DNA of 64,000 bases from Nostoc sp. JL33 (GCF_017114985.1 NZ_JABXKP010000104.1:92379-156378); one strand, 5' to 3'; shown: positions 1 through 9,425, counted from the first letter of the stretch. Numbers and translations: made by a program. The notes: generated by a model from the letters alone, not told the origin.

Positions 1-1
1 A

Positions 2-361
2 GCAGAACCGCCAGTGGTTTTAATCGCCCATAGCTTGGGAGGTATCGCTTGTGTAGATTTGCTAGTGCAGCAGCAGTTGTCTCAGGTGGAATTATTGGTA
101 ACAGTTGGTTCCCAAGCACCGTTTTTATATGAGATTAACGCCCTCTACAGCTTAGAATATGGGCAGTTATTGCCAGAGCATTTCCCGGAATGGTTGAATA
201 TCTACGATTTACGGGATTTTCTCAGTTACGTGGGTAATAGAATTTTCCCTGATAGAGTGCAGGATGTGCGAGTGGATAGCAGACAACCGTTTCCCCGTTC
301 CCACGGTGCTTATTGGACAAATGCCAAAACCTGGGAGGCGATTATTTCGAGGTTGCCATAA
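2..361 (+). CDS. alpha/beta hydrolase, C-terminal part (5' end outside window)
   Basis: The reading frame is open from the left edge, so the start lies outside the window. The visible 119 residues begin A-E-P-P-V and soon show the nucleophile elbow GHSLGG-like motif (AHSLGGIA), with the serine expected to be catalytic, as in lipases and other alpha/beta hydrolases. A conserved-looking SHGAYW near the C-terminus could carry the catalytic histidine. The substrate cannot be told. It ends about 320 bp before a caspase-like gene on the same strand, separated by dispersed repeats, so co-transcription is uncertain. Confidence 0.7.
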   Translation, partial: AEPPVVLIAHSLGGIACVDLLVQQQLSQVELLVTVGSQAPFLYEINALYSLEYGQLLPEHFPEWLNIYDLRDFLSYVGNRIFPDRVQDVRVDSRQPFPRSHGAYWTNAKTWEAIISRLP

Positions 362-399
362 TGGTTTACTTTTTACGGTATTTAGAAAACTCCTCTCCA

Positions 400-640
400 A
401 ACCTCTCCCCTACAAAGATACGGTGTACAGACAAGTCGAATTACCCCCCTCAATCCCCCCTTGTAAAGGGGGGAAGCCGGAAATCCAGTTCCCTCCCCTT
501 TACAAGGGGAGGGTTAGGGTGGGGTAAAAACCAGATTCGTAAACTACTTCAGACTTGTGTTTACACCATAGCCTCTACAAGGAGAGAGGCTTTAAATTTT
601 CCCCATTCCCTTGCAGGGAAGGGGGCTGGGGGGTTAGGTC
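400..640. repeat. cluster of dispersed G/C-tract palindromic repeats
   Basis: Three related snap-back units fill the space between the hydrolase and the caspase gene: around 443-480 (C tracts, then TTGTAAAGG, then G tracts), 490-527 (CTCCCCTTTACAAGGGGAG) and 600-640 (CCCTTGCAGGGAAGG). Similar units recur near 17015-17055 and 23845-23890. Such elements are common intergenic repeats in Nostoc-type genomes. Short reading frames across them look like shadows and are not called. Confidence 0.6.
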
Positions 641-681
641 ATTTTCCCCATAACGTGAGAGGCTAGGTCATCATGCAATTG

Positions 682-2133
682 ATGGCTAAACCTGAACGGA
701 CATTTGGGTTAATTGTGGGTATTGAAAAGTACCACGAAACTGCTTGGAATGTGACGGGTGGGGGGCCAGCCGATGACGCGCTGAAATTTGCTCATTGGCT
801 GCATCGGCGCGGTGTGCCGAAGGAGAATATCCGGTTATGTTTATCAGCGCTGGAAGAAAATCAGCAGTTAATTGGGGAATGTGGGTTAACTGTAGAGTTA
901 GCAACACAGCAAAATATCTCCGACATTGTGACTAACTTTTTATCCCCAAAGTTAGGGGATTTACTCTACATTTTTTGGGCGGGACATGGTTTGATTACCT
1001 CAGAACGAGAGCGTCGGTTGCTTTGTGCTGATGCCAATAAACAGAATTGGCAGAATTTACATTTAAAGTCTTTATTAGATTTTTTGGCTTCAGATAGATT
1101 TCAGATTCGTAATCATATTTGTATTATTGATGCCTGTGCCAACTATGTTTTAGAGTCGAAGGGAAGACCAACTAAGTTAGGTGGCAAAGCTTTTTTGAGT
1201 GGTCAGCCAAAGCAAGATAGTCAACAATTTGTGTTACTGGCTACGCGAGAAGGAGAACAAGCTAAGGTAAATTCGGAAAATAAAACAGGATACTTTTCTC
1301 AAGCTGTGAGAGAGGCTCTAGCCGCATCTAATGGGACTTTTCCCCCGAATATGAGGGAAGTTACTGAGGCAGTTAAGCAGCGATTTACTAGTTTAGATAA
1401 AAAACAACTGCCGACTTATTTTTATTCCCGCAGTTGGGATGGAGATATTGAAAAATCTCATTTCAACCCGTTTGATATCCCGCATAATATCCCACAGAGT
1501 CAAGCTCGTAAATTTGTTGGGAGGGATGATCAAATAGAAGGATTGCGTCAGCGATTGCAAGCAAATGATATTGTGACTATTACCGATATGACTGGGCAAG
1601 GTGGGGTGGGTAAAACAGAGTTAGCTATTCAATACTCATGGCAATATTTGGAAGATTATTCTGGCGGATGTTGTTGGTTAAATCCCCAAGGTATTGATTT
1701 GGGAACCCAGTTAATAGAGTTTGGTATCTCCAAAAAGTTTTTTGACTTCAAGATTTTTGAGTCTATTCAAAAATTTAGTCCTGCGGGTAGAATTCTCTAT
1801 TGCTGGGATAACTGGCAAGCTGGCAAAGTTTTACTGATATTTGATGATGTCAAAGACTGGAAGCAAATTCAACCCTATTTACCACTCAAAGGTTCTCGGT
1901 TTAGGGTGTTAATTACCACTCGTGAAAACACAGAGTTAACATATCCATCATTGCCGTTAGGTAAATTGTCACCAGATGCAGCCTTAGAATTATTAACAAC
2001 CCTGCTGGGAAAAGATAGGGTTGAGAAGGAATTAGAGTTTGCTAAGGGACTTTGCAGATTTGTGGATTATGTACCTATTGAACTTTACAAAATAGCCGCA
2101 TTGTGCAGAGAGCCAGAGAGACTATTATGCTAG
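682..2133 (+). CDS. caspase-like (C14) + NB-ARC protein, N-terminal part of a frameshifted gene
   Basis: The N-terminal domain is a caspase-like peptidase: an opening G-L-I-V-G-I strand, a catalytic histidine in WAGHG (about residue 102) and a catalytic cysteine in IIDAC (about residue 152). An NB-ARC STAND ATPase follows, with FVGRDDQ, Walker A GQGGVGKT (about 305-312), Walker B VLLIFDDV and an LITTRE sensor motif. ATG 682 (M-A-K-P-E-R-T) is preferred to 673 because typical members begin close to the first strand. The frame stops at 2131-2133 just where the helical C-terminal part should continue; that part is found one frame over in the next entry. Known family role: nucleotide-switch proteases of bacterial conflict or cell-death systems. 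The trigger and substrate here are unknown. Confidence 0.8.
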   Translation: MAKPERTFGLIVGIEKYHETAWNVTGGGPADDALKFAHWLHRRGVPKENIRLCLSALEENQQLIGECGLTVELATQQNISDIVTNFLSPKLGDLLYIFWAGHGLITSERERRLLCADANKQNWQNLHLKSLLDFLASDRFQIRNHICIIDACANYVLESKGRPTKLGGKAFLSGQPKQDSQQFVLLATREGEQAKVNSENKTGYFSQAVREALAASNGTFPPNMREVTEAVKQRFTSLDKKQLPTYFYSRSWDGDIEKSHFNPFDIPHNIPQSQARKFVGRDDQIEGLRQRLQANDIVTITDMTGQGGVGKTELAIQYSWQYLEDYSGGCCWLNPQGIDLGTQLIEFGISKKFFDFKIFESIQKFSPAGRILYCWDNWQAGKVLLIFDDVKDWKQIQPYLPLKGSRFRVLITTRENTELTYPSLPLGKLSPDAALELLTTLLGKDRVEKELEFAKGLCRFVDYVPIELYKIAALCREPERLLC

Positions 2134-3797
2134 CAGATATCCTCGCACGGCTACAGAAGCAAGCATCAGCAGGCGAGTCTGGTGTAGCAGCAGCTTTTGA
2201 GTTGAATTGGGAGTGCTTAGAACCAGAAGCGCAAAAATTAGCTTGTCTGTTGAGTTTGTTTGCTTTGGCTCCTATCCCTTGGTCTTTGGTAGAATCAGCA
2301 GCAAGTGCTAACCATTTGGAATTTGACTTTAAAGCTAACTGCACTGTTTTAGTTGAGCGTTATCTGCTGCAAGAATTGGCAGAGGACACCTACCAAGTTC
2401 ATGAACGCATTCAGGAATTATTGCGGCAGAAGTTAGAAGAGTTACCTGAAGCTGACGAATTCAAACGCGGCTATTGTCGAGCAATGGTAGCAGTAGCAAA
2501 AGATATTACTGAGACACCCACACTGATAGAAATTGATCAAGCAATCCTTGCCATTCCTCATCTTGCGGAAGTTCCTACAGTTTACCAAGCTTGGTTAAGT
2601 GATGATGATTTAATATGGACTTTTGTCGGCTTGGGTAGATTTTACCAAGGTCAAGGAGCCTACGCGCAAGCTTTACCTTGGTATGAGCAAAGTTTATCCT
2701 CTATTAAAAAACGTTTTACGCATGAACACCCGGATGTAGCAATTAGCCTAAACAATTTGGCAGGACTCTACTACTCACAGGGAAGGTACAGCGATGCAGA
2801 ACCTTTGTACATCCAAGCTTTGGAGATGACAAAACGCCTGCTGGGGGATGAACACGCCTCTGTGGCAACTAGCCTGAACAATTTGGCTGAACTCTACCGT
2901 TCACAGGGACGCTACAGCGATGCCGAACCTTTGTACATCGAAGCTTTGTCCATGAGAAAACACCTACTGGAGGATGAACACGCCTCTGTGGCAACTAGCC
3001 TGAATAATTTGGCAGGACTCTACTACTCACAAGGAAAGTACAGCGATGCGGAATCTTTGTACATCGAAGCTTTGTCCATGAGAAAACACCTGCTGGGGGA
3101 TGAACACGCCTCTGTGGCATCTAGCCTGAACAACTTGGCAGAACTCTATCGTTTAGAAGGAAGGTACAGCGAAGCCGAACCTTTGTACATCCAAGCTTTG
3201 TCCATGACAAAACGCCTGCTGGGAGAATTACACCCGGATGTGGCATCTAGCCTAAACAATTTGGCAGGACTCTACTACTCACAGGGAAGGTACAGTGATG
3301 CCGAACCTTTGTACATCCAAGCTTTGGAGATGACAAAACGCCTGCTGGGAAAATCACACCCGGATGTGGCATCTAGCCTGAACAATTTGGCAGCACTCTA
3401 CTACTCACAGGGAAGGTACAGTGATGCCGAACCTTTGTACATCCAAGCTTTGTCTATGAGAAAACGCCTGCTGGGGGATGAACACCCCAATGTGGCAACT
3501 AACCTCAACAATTTGGCAGCACTCTACAAATCACAGGGAAAGTACAGCGATGCTGAACCTTTGTATATCGAAGCTTTGGCGATGATAAAACGTCTGCTGG
3601 GGGATAAACACCCCTCTGTGGCAACTAGCCTGAACAATTTGGCATTACTCTACTACTCACAGAGAAGATACAGTGAAGCCGAACCTTTGTATATCCAAGC
3701 TTTGGCGATCGCTGAAAAATGTTTGGGGGCAAATCATCCCAATACAATAACCATTCGTGAAAATCTGGAATTCTTGCGGCGGAATCGTCAGCCTTGA
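2103..3797 (+). CDS. TPR-repeat C-terminal part of the split caspase/NB-ARC protein
   Basis: This frame continues the STAND protein: a winged-helix-like linker (L-A-D-I-L-A-R-L-Q, then E-L-N-W-E-C-L), followed by about nine kinesin-light-chain-type TPR units of 42 residues. The units (S-L-N-N-L-A-x-L-Y-x-S-Q-G-R-Y-S-D-A-E-P-L-Y) are almost identical at the DNA level, so the array expanded or was homogenised recently. It overlaps the upstream frame by 31 bp. A TGA at 2079 closes this frame upstream, which places the shift between 2082 and 2133, probably in the AGAGAG run near 2116-2121. If translated alone it could start at GTG 2103 or ATG 2127. I infer one ancestral gene; a sequencing error or programmed shift cannot be excluded. 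Confidence 0.75.
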   Translation: MQRARETIMLADILARLQKQASAGESGVAAAFELNWECLEPEAQKLACLLSLFALAPIPWSLVESAASANHLEFDFKANCTVLVERYLLQELAEDTYQVHERIQELLRQKLEELPEADEFKRGYCRAMVAVAKDITETPTLIEIDQAILAIPHLAEVPTVYQAWLSDDDLIWTFVGLGRFYQGQGAYAQALPWYEQSLSSIKKRFTHEHPDVAISLNNLAGLYYSQGRYSDAEPLYIQALEMTKRLLGDEHASVATSLNNLAELYRSQGRYSDAEPLYIEALSMRKHLLEDEHASVATSLNNLAGLYYSQGKYSDAESLYIEALSMRKHLLGDEHASVASSLNNLAELYRLEGRYSEAEPLYIQALSMTKRLLGELHPDVASSLNNLAGLYYSQGRYSDAEPLYIQALEMTKRLLGKSHPDVASSLNNLAALYYSQGRYSDAEPLYIQALSMRKRLLGDEHPNVATNLNNLAALYKSQGKYSDAEPLYIEALAMIKRLLGDKHPSVATSLNNLALLYYSQRRYSEAEPLYIQALAIAEKCLGANHPNTITIRENLEFLRRNRQP

Positions 3798-4054
3798 TTC
3801 AGGAGAATGGTTGCTTTTGTCTCCCGTTGGTTTCAGTAATTTAGGTAATCTGCACCGGCTGTATTACCCGCCTGGGATTCAAATCCTAGTCTAATAAGTA
3901 GGCAACATAATTAATTACACAATGTTATTGCGATCGCACCAAACCAAAATAAAGCGATCGCACAACCTAGAACTACTTCTCTACGATATGCTTTGCGAAG
4001 GGTGCGATCGCAATGACTGTAAATATTTTTGTTTATCTACTCAATGAGCCTCTG

Positions 4055-4207
4055 AACTCCGTCAACGAGTCTTTTAACTCCGTCAACGAGTCTTTTAACT
4101 CCGTCAACGAGTCTTTTAACTCCGTTAACGAGTCTTTGAACTCCGTCAACGAGTCTTTTAGCTCCGTCAACGAGTCTTTTAGCTCCGTCAACGAGTTTCT
4201 GAACTCC
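4055..4207. repeat. 21-bp tandem repeat, seven full units
   Basis: Seven consecutive 21-bp units (AACTCCGTCAACGAGTCTTTT with few changes) start at 4055, 4076, 4097, 4118, 4139, 4160 and 4181, and a partial unit starts at 4202. The 21-bp period leaves heptad-repeat frames open on both strands: S-V-N-E-S-F-N on plus, and S-L-T-E-L-K-D on minus, which resembles a coiled coil. The minus frame (4221 to 4033, GTG start) is slightly more protein-like, but neither has a convincing start context, so no gene is called. It lies between the TPR gene and eboF. Confidence 0.85.
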
Positions 4208-4289
4208 TCTCCATTATCCACCTACAGCAATTCCAGATCCTCGATTTCTTTGAAAAATCACGGATCTAACTGCAAGTAGTTTTGACTCT

Positions 4290-5663
4290 TCAGGTATCTA
4301 AATGTTTGAGAATCAACGAGCAAACATCTGTGGCCTCAATGCGATTTGTATCAACTAGGTGAGTTTGATGGGTGATAAATAGAGGCCCTTCATCTGGAGA
4401 AGTGGTAATGTTACCGTGAGAGCCACGTACTAGGGAAGCATCCAGAGGAATCACGTCCATTAAGTAGCGAAAACCCAGTTGTTTCTTAAGTAGCTTGAGA
4501 GCAATTTTTCCTTGAGGAAATTTAATTTGCGGATCAAGGAAAAGTTCTACAGGATCGTAACCAGGTTTGCGGTGTATATCTACAGTTCTAGCAAAATCAG
4601 GCGCTTTATTATCATCAAGCCAATAATAATAGGTAAACCAAGCGTCAGATTGAGCGATCGCAACTAATTCCCCCGATCTAGGATGATCAAGATGGTAGGT
4701 TTGCTTACCCTCTTCATCCAATACCTGCGCTACGCCTTCAGTCGCTTCTAAAAGCGATCGCACTTTCGGGATGTACGCCGGATCGTTCACATATACATGA
4801 GCAATTTGATGATCGGCAACAGCAAAGGCAATGCTAGCGCCAAAATCTAGCAGTTCTCGCCCCAATTCCTCCCGCACAGCAATTAAACCATTTTCCCGTA
4901 GTACACGGTTGATATCCACAGCTTTGGAAACTGGGGTAATGCCATACTCAGAAAGAATAATTACCTGAGTATTACGTGCTTGATAATATTCAATTAAATC
5001 CCGACAAACAGCATCAATTTCTTGCAAATCTGCTTGAATCTGTGTTTGATTGTTGCCAAATCGTTGCAGACAGTAATCTAAATGTGGTAGATAAACTAGT
5101 GATAATGTCGGGCTATAACGTTCCTCAATCCATTTTGCTGAATTGGCAATCCATTGACTAGAACTAATGGAAGTTTTTGGCCCCCAAAAATCGAACAGAG
5201 GGAAGTTTCCTAAATCAGATTGAATTTGCGATCGCACATCACTAGGATGAGTATAAATATCAGGTAATTTTCTGCCATCTGCGGGATACATCGGGCGCGG
5301 CGTAATGGCATAATCTACTGAAGAATACATATTGTACCACCAAAAAAGGTTGGCACAAGTGAAGTTTGGATCAATTGATTTAGCTATTTCCCAAACTTTG
5401 GGAGCCTGTACTAGTTTATTAGATTGCCGCCAAAATTTTACTTCACATTCATCGCGGAAGTACCAACCATTAGCGACAATTCCATGCTCATCAGGCAATT
5501 TTCCTGTTAAATAAGTAGCCTGAACAGAACAAGTCACAGCAGGTAACACTGTTTTGATTGGAACTACTTGCCCAATAGCCGCCCAAGAAGATAAAAACGG
5601 CGTGTTTTCTCCTAGTAAACTGGGCGTTAATCCCACGACATTTATAACAGCCGTTTTAGGCAT
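4290..5663 (-). CDS. eboF: EboF, alkaline phosphatase-superfamily protein
   Basis: This is a 457-residue member of the alkaline phosphatase / nucleotide pyrophosphatase superfamily. The nucleophile region T-C-S-V-Q-A-T-Y-L-T-G lies near residue 43, and metal-ligand regions follow: H-L-D-Y near 195, L-S-E-Y-G-I near 237 and G-S-H-G-N near 413. It is the last gene of the minus-strand ebo group, 29 bp downstream of eboE. In Nostoc punctiforme the ebo genes are needed to move the scytonemin monomer to the periplasm; the reaction of EboF is not known. Identification rests on domain type plus the intact ebo gene order. Confidence 0.85.
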   Translation of the reverse strand: MPKTAVINVVGLTPSLLGENTPFLSSWAAIGQVVPIKTVLPAVTCSVQATYLTGKLPDEHGIVANGWYFRDECEVKFWRQSNKLVQAPKVWEIAKSIDPNFTCANLFWWYNMYSSVDYAITPRPMYPADGRKLPDIYTHPSDVRSQIQSDLGNFPLFDFWGPKTSISSSQWIANSAKWIEERYSPTLSLVYLPHLDYCLQRFGNNQTQIQADLQEIDAVCRDLIEYYQARNTQVIILSEYGITPVSKAVDINRVLRENGLIAVREELGRELLDFGASIAFAVADHQIAHVYVNDPAYIPKVRSLLEATEGVAQVLDEEGKQTYHLDHPRSGELVAIAQSDAWFTYYYWLDDNKAPDFARTVDIHRKPGYDPVELFLDPQIKFPQGKIALKLLKKQLGFRYLMDVIPLDASLVRGSHGNITTSPDEGPLFITHQTHLVDTNRIEATDVCSLILKHLDT

Positions 5664-5692
5664 AAATTTAATCCTCTCTTACAAATTACGAA

Positions 5693-6919
5693 TTACGAAT
5701 TACGAATTATTTTTAATACCCACTCATATTCTCGTTGAATAGAAGTCAGCAAATCTATCTTCATTTCTGATGGCAATACATCCCAAGTGTAAGTCTCAAT
5801 TTCTAAATGTGAGCAAGCATTGTTTGTTTGAAGTAGATGCAAAACAGTAGCAATATCATCTTGCGTAGACTGTAAAATTTGATAATCATGAATAAAAATT
5901 GGGACATGGAAGTGAGTGCGCCATTCTTCAGCTAGAGATTGCTCTAAATGTGGTAGTGCAGTTATTAAGTCAGGATAGTGATGGAGTGTACCATCGCTGC
6001 GACGTTCTATTACCTGGTGAAGATAGGTAGATTCTGCAAAAGGACGTAAGCGTTCAACTATCAAACTACGCTTTTCAACCTCAGCAGGTATTTTTACTTT
6101 AATTGCAGCGCTGATTTGAATCTTGCCAATTTTAATTCCTGCCGATTGCAAACGCGCAAATACAGATTGTGGCTGCTCATATTCAACTGAAAAATGGCAG
6201 GTATCATAGCAAAGCCGAACGTGTTCTAGTAATTTCGTCTCTGCTAAACTCTGCTCAATATTTAATTTTTCTGATAAGTAATTACCACCAATTGGCAATA
6301 ACCAATTTTGATAGAAATCAATTACTTCTGAGGTATTTTCAATTAAACCATCAGGCTCAGGTTCTAAATCAATATGAAGGATCTTTCCGGTTTCTTCACG
6401 AATGCGAATCATTTCTACAACAACTGATGCTATGTTCAAACAACTCTTTTTCAGAACCGTTTCAAAAGTTGCTTGGTCTTTTACCCACCAAGGTTTATAG
6501 GATAATGGTAGTGTAGAAATTCCGCCATCAAGCCCTTGGGGTAACAGAGTAGCTAAAATTTTTGCCAAGTTTAATGTGTAATTAACCCGTTCTTCTGTAG
6601 ACCAATCTGGTGCATAAACGTGGTCTTTTACCACCTGTCGATGAAACCCCCCATAAGGGAATCCATTTAAGGTAAAAACGTATAAATCTTGTTGACTTAG
6701 CCAAGCTTGGAATTGAGCCAAGTTATTATTTTCTAAAAGTTCTTTTGCAGCAACATCAGCTAACCTCAAGCCGATACCAAAAGCTTCTGTAGGCGATAAA
6801 CGTGACTTGAGTTCGGGAATATACTTCTCTAAATTTGCGAAAACCTCTAGCCAGCTTTCCCCAGGATGAATATTGCTGCAATAAGTTAAGTGAAACTTGC
6901 TGTCTTTTGTAATTTTCAT
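5693..6919 (-). CDS. eboE: EboE, TIM-barrel sugar isomerase/endonuclease IV-like protein
   Basis: The 408-residue protein is of the xylose isomerase-like/AP endonuclease family 2 TIM-barrel type. Acidic and histidine metal-ligand segments are visible (H-I-D-L-E-P-E-P near 181, Y-D-T-C-H-F near 239, H-F-H-V-P near 335). It follows eboC in the same direction, but a 230-bp inverted-repeat element lies between them, which may break the transcript or supply new signals. The C-terminal codons run into tandem AATTACG repeats (5685-5709), so the last few residues may be repeat-derived. Exact chemistry is unknown. Confidence 0.85.
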   Translation of the reverse strand: MKITKDSKFHLTYCSNIHPGESWLEVFANLEKYIPELKSRLSPTEAFGIGLRLADVAAKELLENNNLAQFQAWLSQQDLYVFTLNGFPYGGFHRQVVKDHVYAPDWSTEERVNYTLNLAKILATLLPQGLDGGISTLPLSYKPWWVKDQATFETVLKKSCLNIASVVVEMIRIREETGKILHIDLEPEPDGLIENTSEVIDFYQNWLLPIGGNYLSEKLNIEQSLAETKLLEHVRLCYDTCHFSVEYEQPQSVFARLQSAGIKIGKIQISAAIKVKIPAEVEKRSLIVERLRPFAESTYLHQVIERRSDGTLHHYPDLITALPHLEQSLAEEWRTHFHVPIFIHDYQILQSTQDDIATVLHLLQTNNACSHLEIETYTWDVLPSEMKIDLLTSIQREYEWVLKIIRNS

Positions 6920-7001
6920 TTTTTAGCTTTATCCCTTATATATGTAATCTCTTTTCTTTTACTTAAACTATTTCGCAAACTACTTGCTACATATTCATGG
7001 T

Positions 7002-7231
7002 TAGGGGCGCACATCTATCATGCATGTCAACTTAAGTCAACTTAAGCCTTGGCGAATGGAATTGCCTGCGGCACACTGCGTGAACGCGGCTACACAAACA
7101 AAGTCCACCTCCGTGGACTAAGAGAAAATCAAGCTTTTATAACCCACGGAGGTGGGTTTTGTCTGTGTAGACGCGGTTTCTAACCGCCCGTTTATCTTAA
7201 GTTAACACCAATGCACATCTATGCGCCCCTA
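7002..7231. mobile_element. MITE-like element with inverted ends between eboC and eboE
   Basis: The ends are perfect 10-bp inverted repeats, TAGGGGCGCA at 7002-7011 and TGCGCCCCTA at 7222-7231, with further imperfect matches inside (CAACTTAAG against CTTAAGTTAAC). Within it a long hairpin pairs CCACCTCCGTGG (about 7107) with CCACGGAGGTGG (about 7143), flanked by ACACAAACAAAG and CTGTGTAG. That inner part recurs as a partial copy at about 60614-60662. No reading frame is seen, so it is a non-autonomous, nested element. Confidence 0.6.
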
Positions 7232-7270
7232 CAGCCGATTAATGGTATTACTGGGTGTATACATTAAAAT

Positions 7271-8203
7271 TTAAGTAACAGCAAATAGTTGTGCTAACTT
7301 CATCGAAACTGGTAGCAGGATTAGAACTAATAAACCGTAATATAAACCAGCAAAACCAGATGCAACGGTTGCATCTAAAATAATTAGAGACAACACACCT
7401 ATTTTCACAGCATTTCGGATGTTTTGGGCTACTGGTTCACGCGCAGCTTTGATAAAATTAGGCAAGACTCTAATAGCTAATAAAGCCGCAAATGGTAGTG
7501 CTGCGATCGCTGTATACTCTGGTAATAATCCTAAAGCTAAAACTGCCGTCAAAACTATTGCAATTAGCAGTAGTGCTAGTACTCCCGTAATCTGCTTACC
7601 TCCGTTAACTTCTCCCTGACTAATTGCGGTGATAGCAGCAATATAAAGAACAGGAATTAATGCTAAATACCAACGTTCTCCGATGATTGCGGGTACAGCA
7701 CTTACGCCTAATAATAAGTTACTACCACGACACAAACCCATATTTAAAGGGCCAAAAAAAGCATGATGTTTGGCGAGTGAGTCATACAGAAGGCATGAAA
7801 GAGTGATAAATATAGCGATCGCACCGCTCACGAACGATACTTGAAAAGCAGCTATAATACCAATCGCAAACAGTATACTTCCCAATAAACTAGCATTTTG
7901 ACGAGATACACGACCACTAGGAATTGCTCTATTTGGTCGCTCTTTTGCATCTAATTCAGCATCGAAAACATCATTAAAAACTATACCGCCAGCGTATAAA
8001 CCAGTTGTAGCTAATAACAACCAAGCTAATGGAATTAGTGTCGCAAAACTTGCTTCTCCATTAATTAATTTAGCAAAAATAATCCCAGAGCCGGAAGCAG
8101 CAAAACCAACCAGAATATCCGCCCAAGCAGTAACAATATTAGCAGGACGCATCAATTCTAGATAACCCCGCCAGGTTTGAAAATTTAAGCTTGCAACATT
8201 CAC
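7271..8203 (-). CDS. eboC: EboC, UbiA-family prenyltransferase
   Basis: This 310-residue integral membrane protein has about eight or nine hydrophobic segments. It carries both UbiA aspartate motifs: N-D-V-F-D-A-E-L-D near residue 76 and Y-D-S-L-A-K-H near 139. UbiA enzymes transfer isoprenoid or related groups in the membrane; the EboC acceptor is not established. It lies 108 bp downstream of eboB on the same strand, with a 28-bp perfect palindrome in the gap. Start ATG is at 8203. The call is secure for family and cluster, less so for biochemistry. Confidence 0.9.
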   Translation of the reverse strand: MNVASLNFQTWRGYLELMRPANIVTAWADILVGFAASGSGIIFAKLINGEASFATLIPLAWLLLATTGLYAGGIVFNDVFDAELDAKERPNRAIPSGRVSRQNASLLGSILFAIGIIAAFQVSFVSGAIAIFITLSCLLYDSLAKHHAFFGPLNMGLCRGSNLLLGVSAVPAIIGERWYLALIPVLYIAAITAISQGEVNGGKQITGVLALLLIAIVLTAVLALGLLPEYTAIAALPFAALLAIRVLPNFIKAAREPVAQNIRNAVKIGVLSLIILDATVASGFAGLYYGLLVLILLPVSMKLAQLFAVT

Positions 8204-8276
8204 TTATCTGTCTCCTTACCTAGTAATTTCTTAAAATAACCCGCATATTACAGATGAATCAGATATTTACTCCCCA

Positions 8277-8304
8277 GTACAGACGCGATTAATCGCGTCT
8301 GTAC
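8277..8304. repeat. 28-bp perfect palindrome between eboB and eboC
   Basis: GTACAGACGCGATT is followed directly by its exact reverse complement, giving a perfect 28-bp palindrome with a central TTAA. There is no T tract, so it is more likely a REP-like repeat than a terminator, although a transcript through it would fold strongly and could affect eboB/eboC mRNA. Confidence 0.7.
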
Positions 8305-8311
8305 CCATTTT

Positions 8312-9220
8312 CTACTCAATCAACACATAATCTGAAACTGATTTGATTCCTGGTTCTTGTCCGCGCAACACAGAATTACCACTGAACAACTGACGCTGAT
8401 CAACAGATTGGGGATTGAGCCAGTCTGACGCTTTCATCTGCCCAGTTTGACTGTAAGCAGCTAGAGCATTTTCATAACAAACTGCTCGCACATGTTCTTC
8501 AGGAATACCCCTATCTAACATCAACTGAGCCGTTTTTGGGACTGCTAAAGGATCACTGATACCCCAATCAGCACTACTATCTACAATTATCCGATCGCGT
8601 CCATATTTACGGACAACTTCTACCATTCTGGCGTTACCCATCTTTGTCTGTGGGTAAATCGTAAAAGCCGCCCAAAAACCCCGTCCTAATACTTCTTCAA
8701 CGGTTTCCTCGTTGTTGTGGTCAATAATTACTTGTGAAGGATCTAAGCCATATTCAATACAGCGATCCATACTCCGACTAGCACCCGCCTTTTTATTACG
8801 ATGAGGCGTATGAATTAGTACCAACATATCGAGTTCTTTGGCTAATTCTAACTGTTGACAAAAGTACTTATCTTCTGCTTCTGTCATATCGTCATAGCCA
8901 ATTTCACCAATGGCAACAACTCCCTCTTTACAGGCGTAAAGTGGTAGCAGTTCCATAACTTCAGCTGCTAGCGCCTCATTATTAGCTTCTTTCGGATTTA
9001 GGCCGATTGTGCAGTAGTGTTGGATGCCAAACTGACTAGCACGAAACCGTTCCCAGCCCACAAGACTGCTGAAGTAGTCTTTAAATGAGCCAGCATTGGT
9101 TCGGGGTTGTCCTAACCAAAAGGCTGGTTCAATAACGGCGACAATGCCATATTCCCGCATTACTAAGTAATCATAAGTAGTACGGGAACACATGTGAATG
9201 TGAGGATCGATGAACATCAT
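8312..9220 (-). CDS. eboB: EboB, TatD-like metal-dependent hydrolase
   Basis: The protein is a TatD/amidohydrolase-type TIM barrel. D-P-H-I-H at the N-terminus is the usual metal-binding pair, E-I-G-Y-D-D lies near 127, I-H-T-P-H-R near 149, I-D-H-N-N near 178, and a late D-S-S-A-D carries the final aspartate. I place the start at 9220 (M-M-F-I-D-P), or 9217, and reject the upstream extension, which merely translates a heptamer repeat (P-N-S-Q-C-P-I). No clear Shine-Dalgarno sequence is visible. Within the ebo cluster it precedes eboC. Confidence 0.85.
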   Translation of the reverse strand: MMFIDPHIHMCSRTTYDYLVMREYGIVAVIEPAFWLGQPRTNAGSFKDYFSSLVGWERFRASQFGIQHYCTIGLNPKEANNEALAAEVMELLPLYACKEGVVAIGEIGYDDMTEAEDKYFCQQLELAKELDMLVLIHTPHRNKKAGASRSMDRCIEYGLDPSQVIIDHNNEETVEEVLGRGFWAAFTIYPQTKMGNARMVEVVRKYGRDRIIVDSSADWGISDPLAVPKTAQLMLDRGIPEEHVRAVCYENALAAYSQTGQMKASDWLNPQSVDQRQLFSGNSVLRGQEPGIKSVSDYVLIE

Positions 9221-9233
9221 GGTGTGTTTAATG

Positions 9234-9425
9234 ATTGGGCATTGGGCATTGGGCATTGGGCATTGGGCATTGGGAATTGGGCATTGGGAATTGGGCATTG
9301 GGAATTGGGCATTGGGAATTGGTTATTCTCCTTATCCCCCTTGTCTCCTTTGTCTCCTTCATTTCCCCCTGCTGCCTCATCTCCCTCATCTCCACTCCCC
9401 ACTCCCCACTCCCTACTCCCTTCTA
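9234..9425. repeat. heptamer (STRR-type) tandem repeats between eboB and eboA
   Basis: From about 9234 to 9325 the heptamer ATTGGGC/ATTGGGA is repeated about twelve times, directly in front of the eboB start. From about 9380 to 9425 a second run of CCCCACT/CCCTACT heptamers follows. This is the classic short tandemly repeated repetitive sequence of heterocystous cyanobacteria. Frames through it on either strand are artefacts. Confidence 0.85.

Noticed and set aside
209..666. Short frames through the first intergenic region
   Set aside because: They cross palindromic dispersed repeats or are antisense to the hydrolase.
4013..4279. Overlapping heptad-repeat reading frames on both strands (S-V-N-E-S-F-N and S-L-T-E-L-K-D)
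   Set aside because: They follow from the 21-bp period of the tandem array; neither has a supported start or non-repeat domain.
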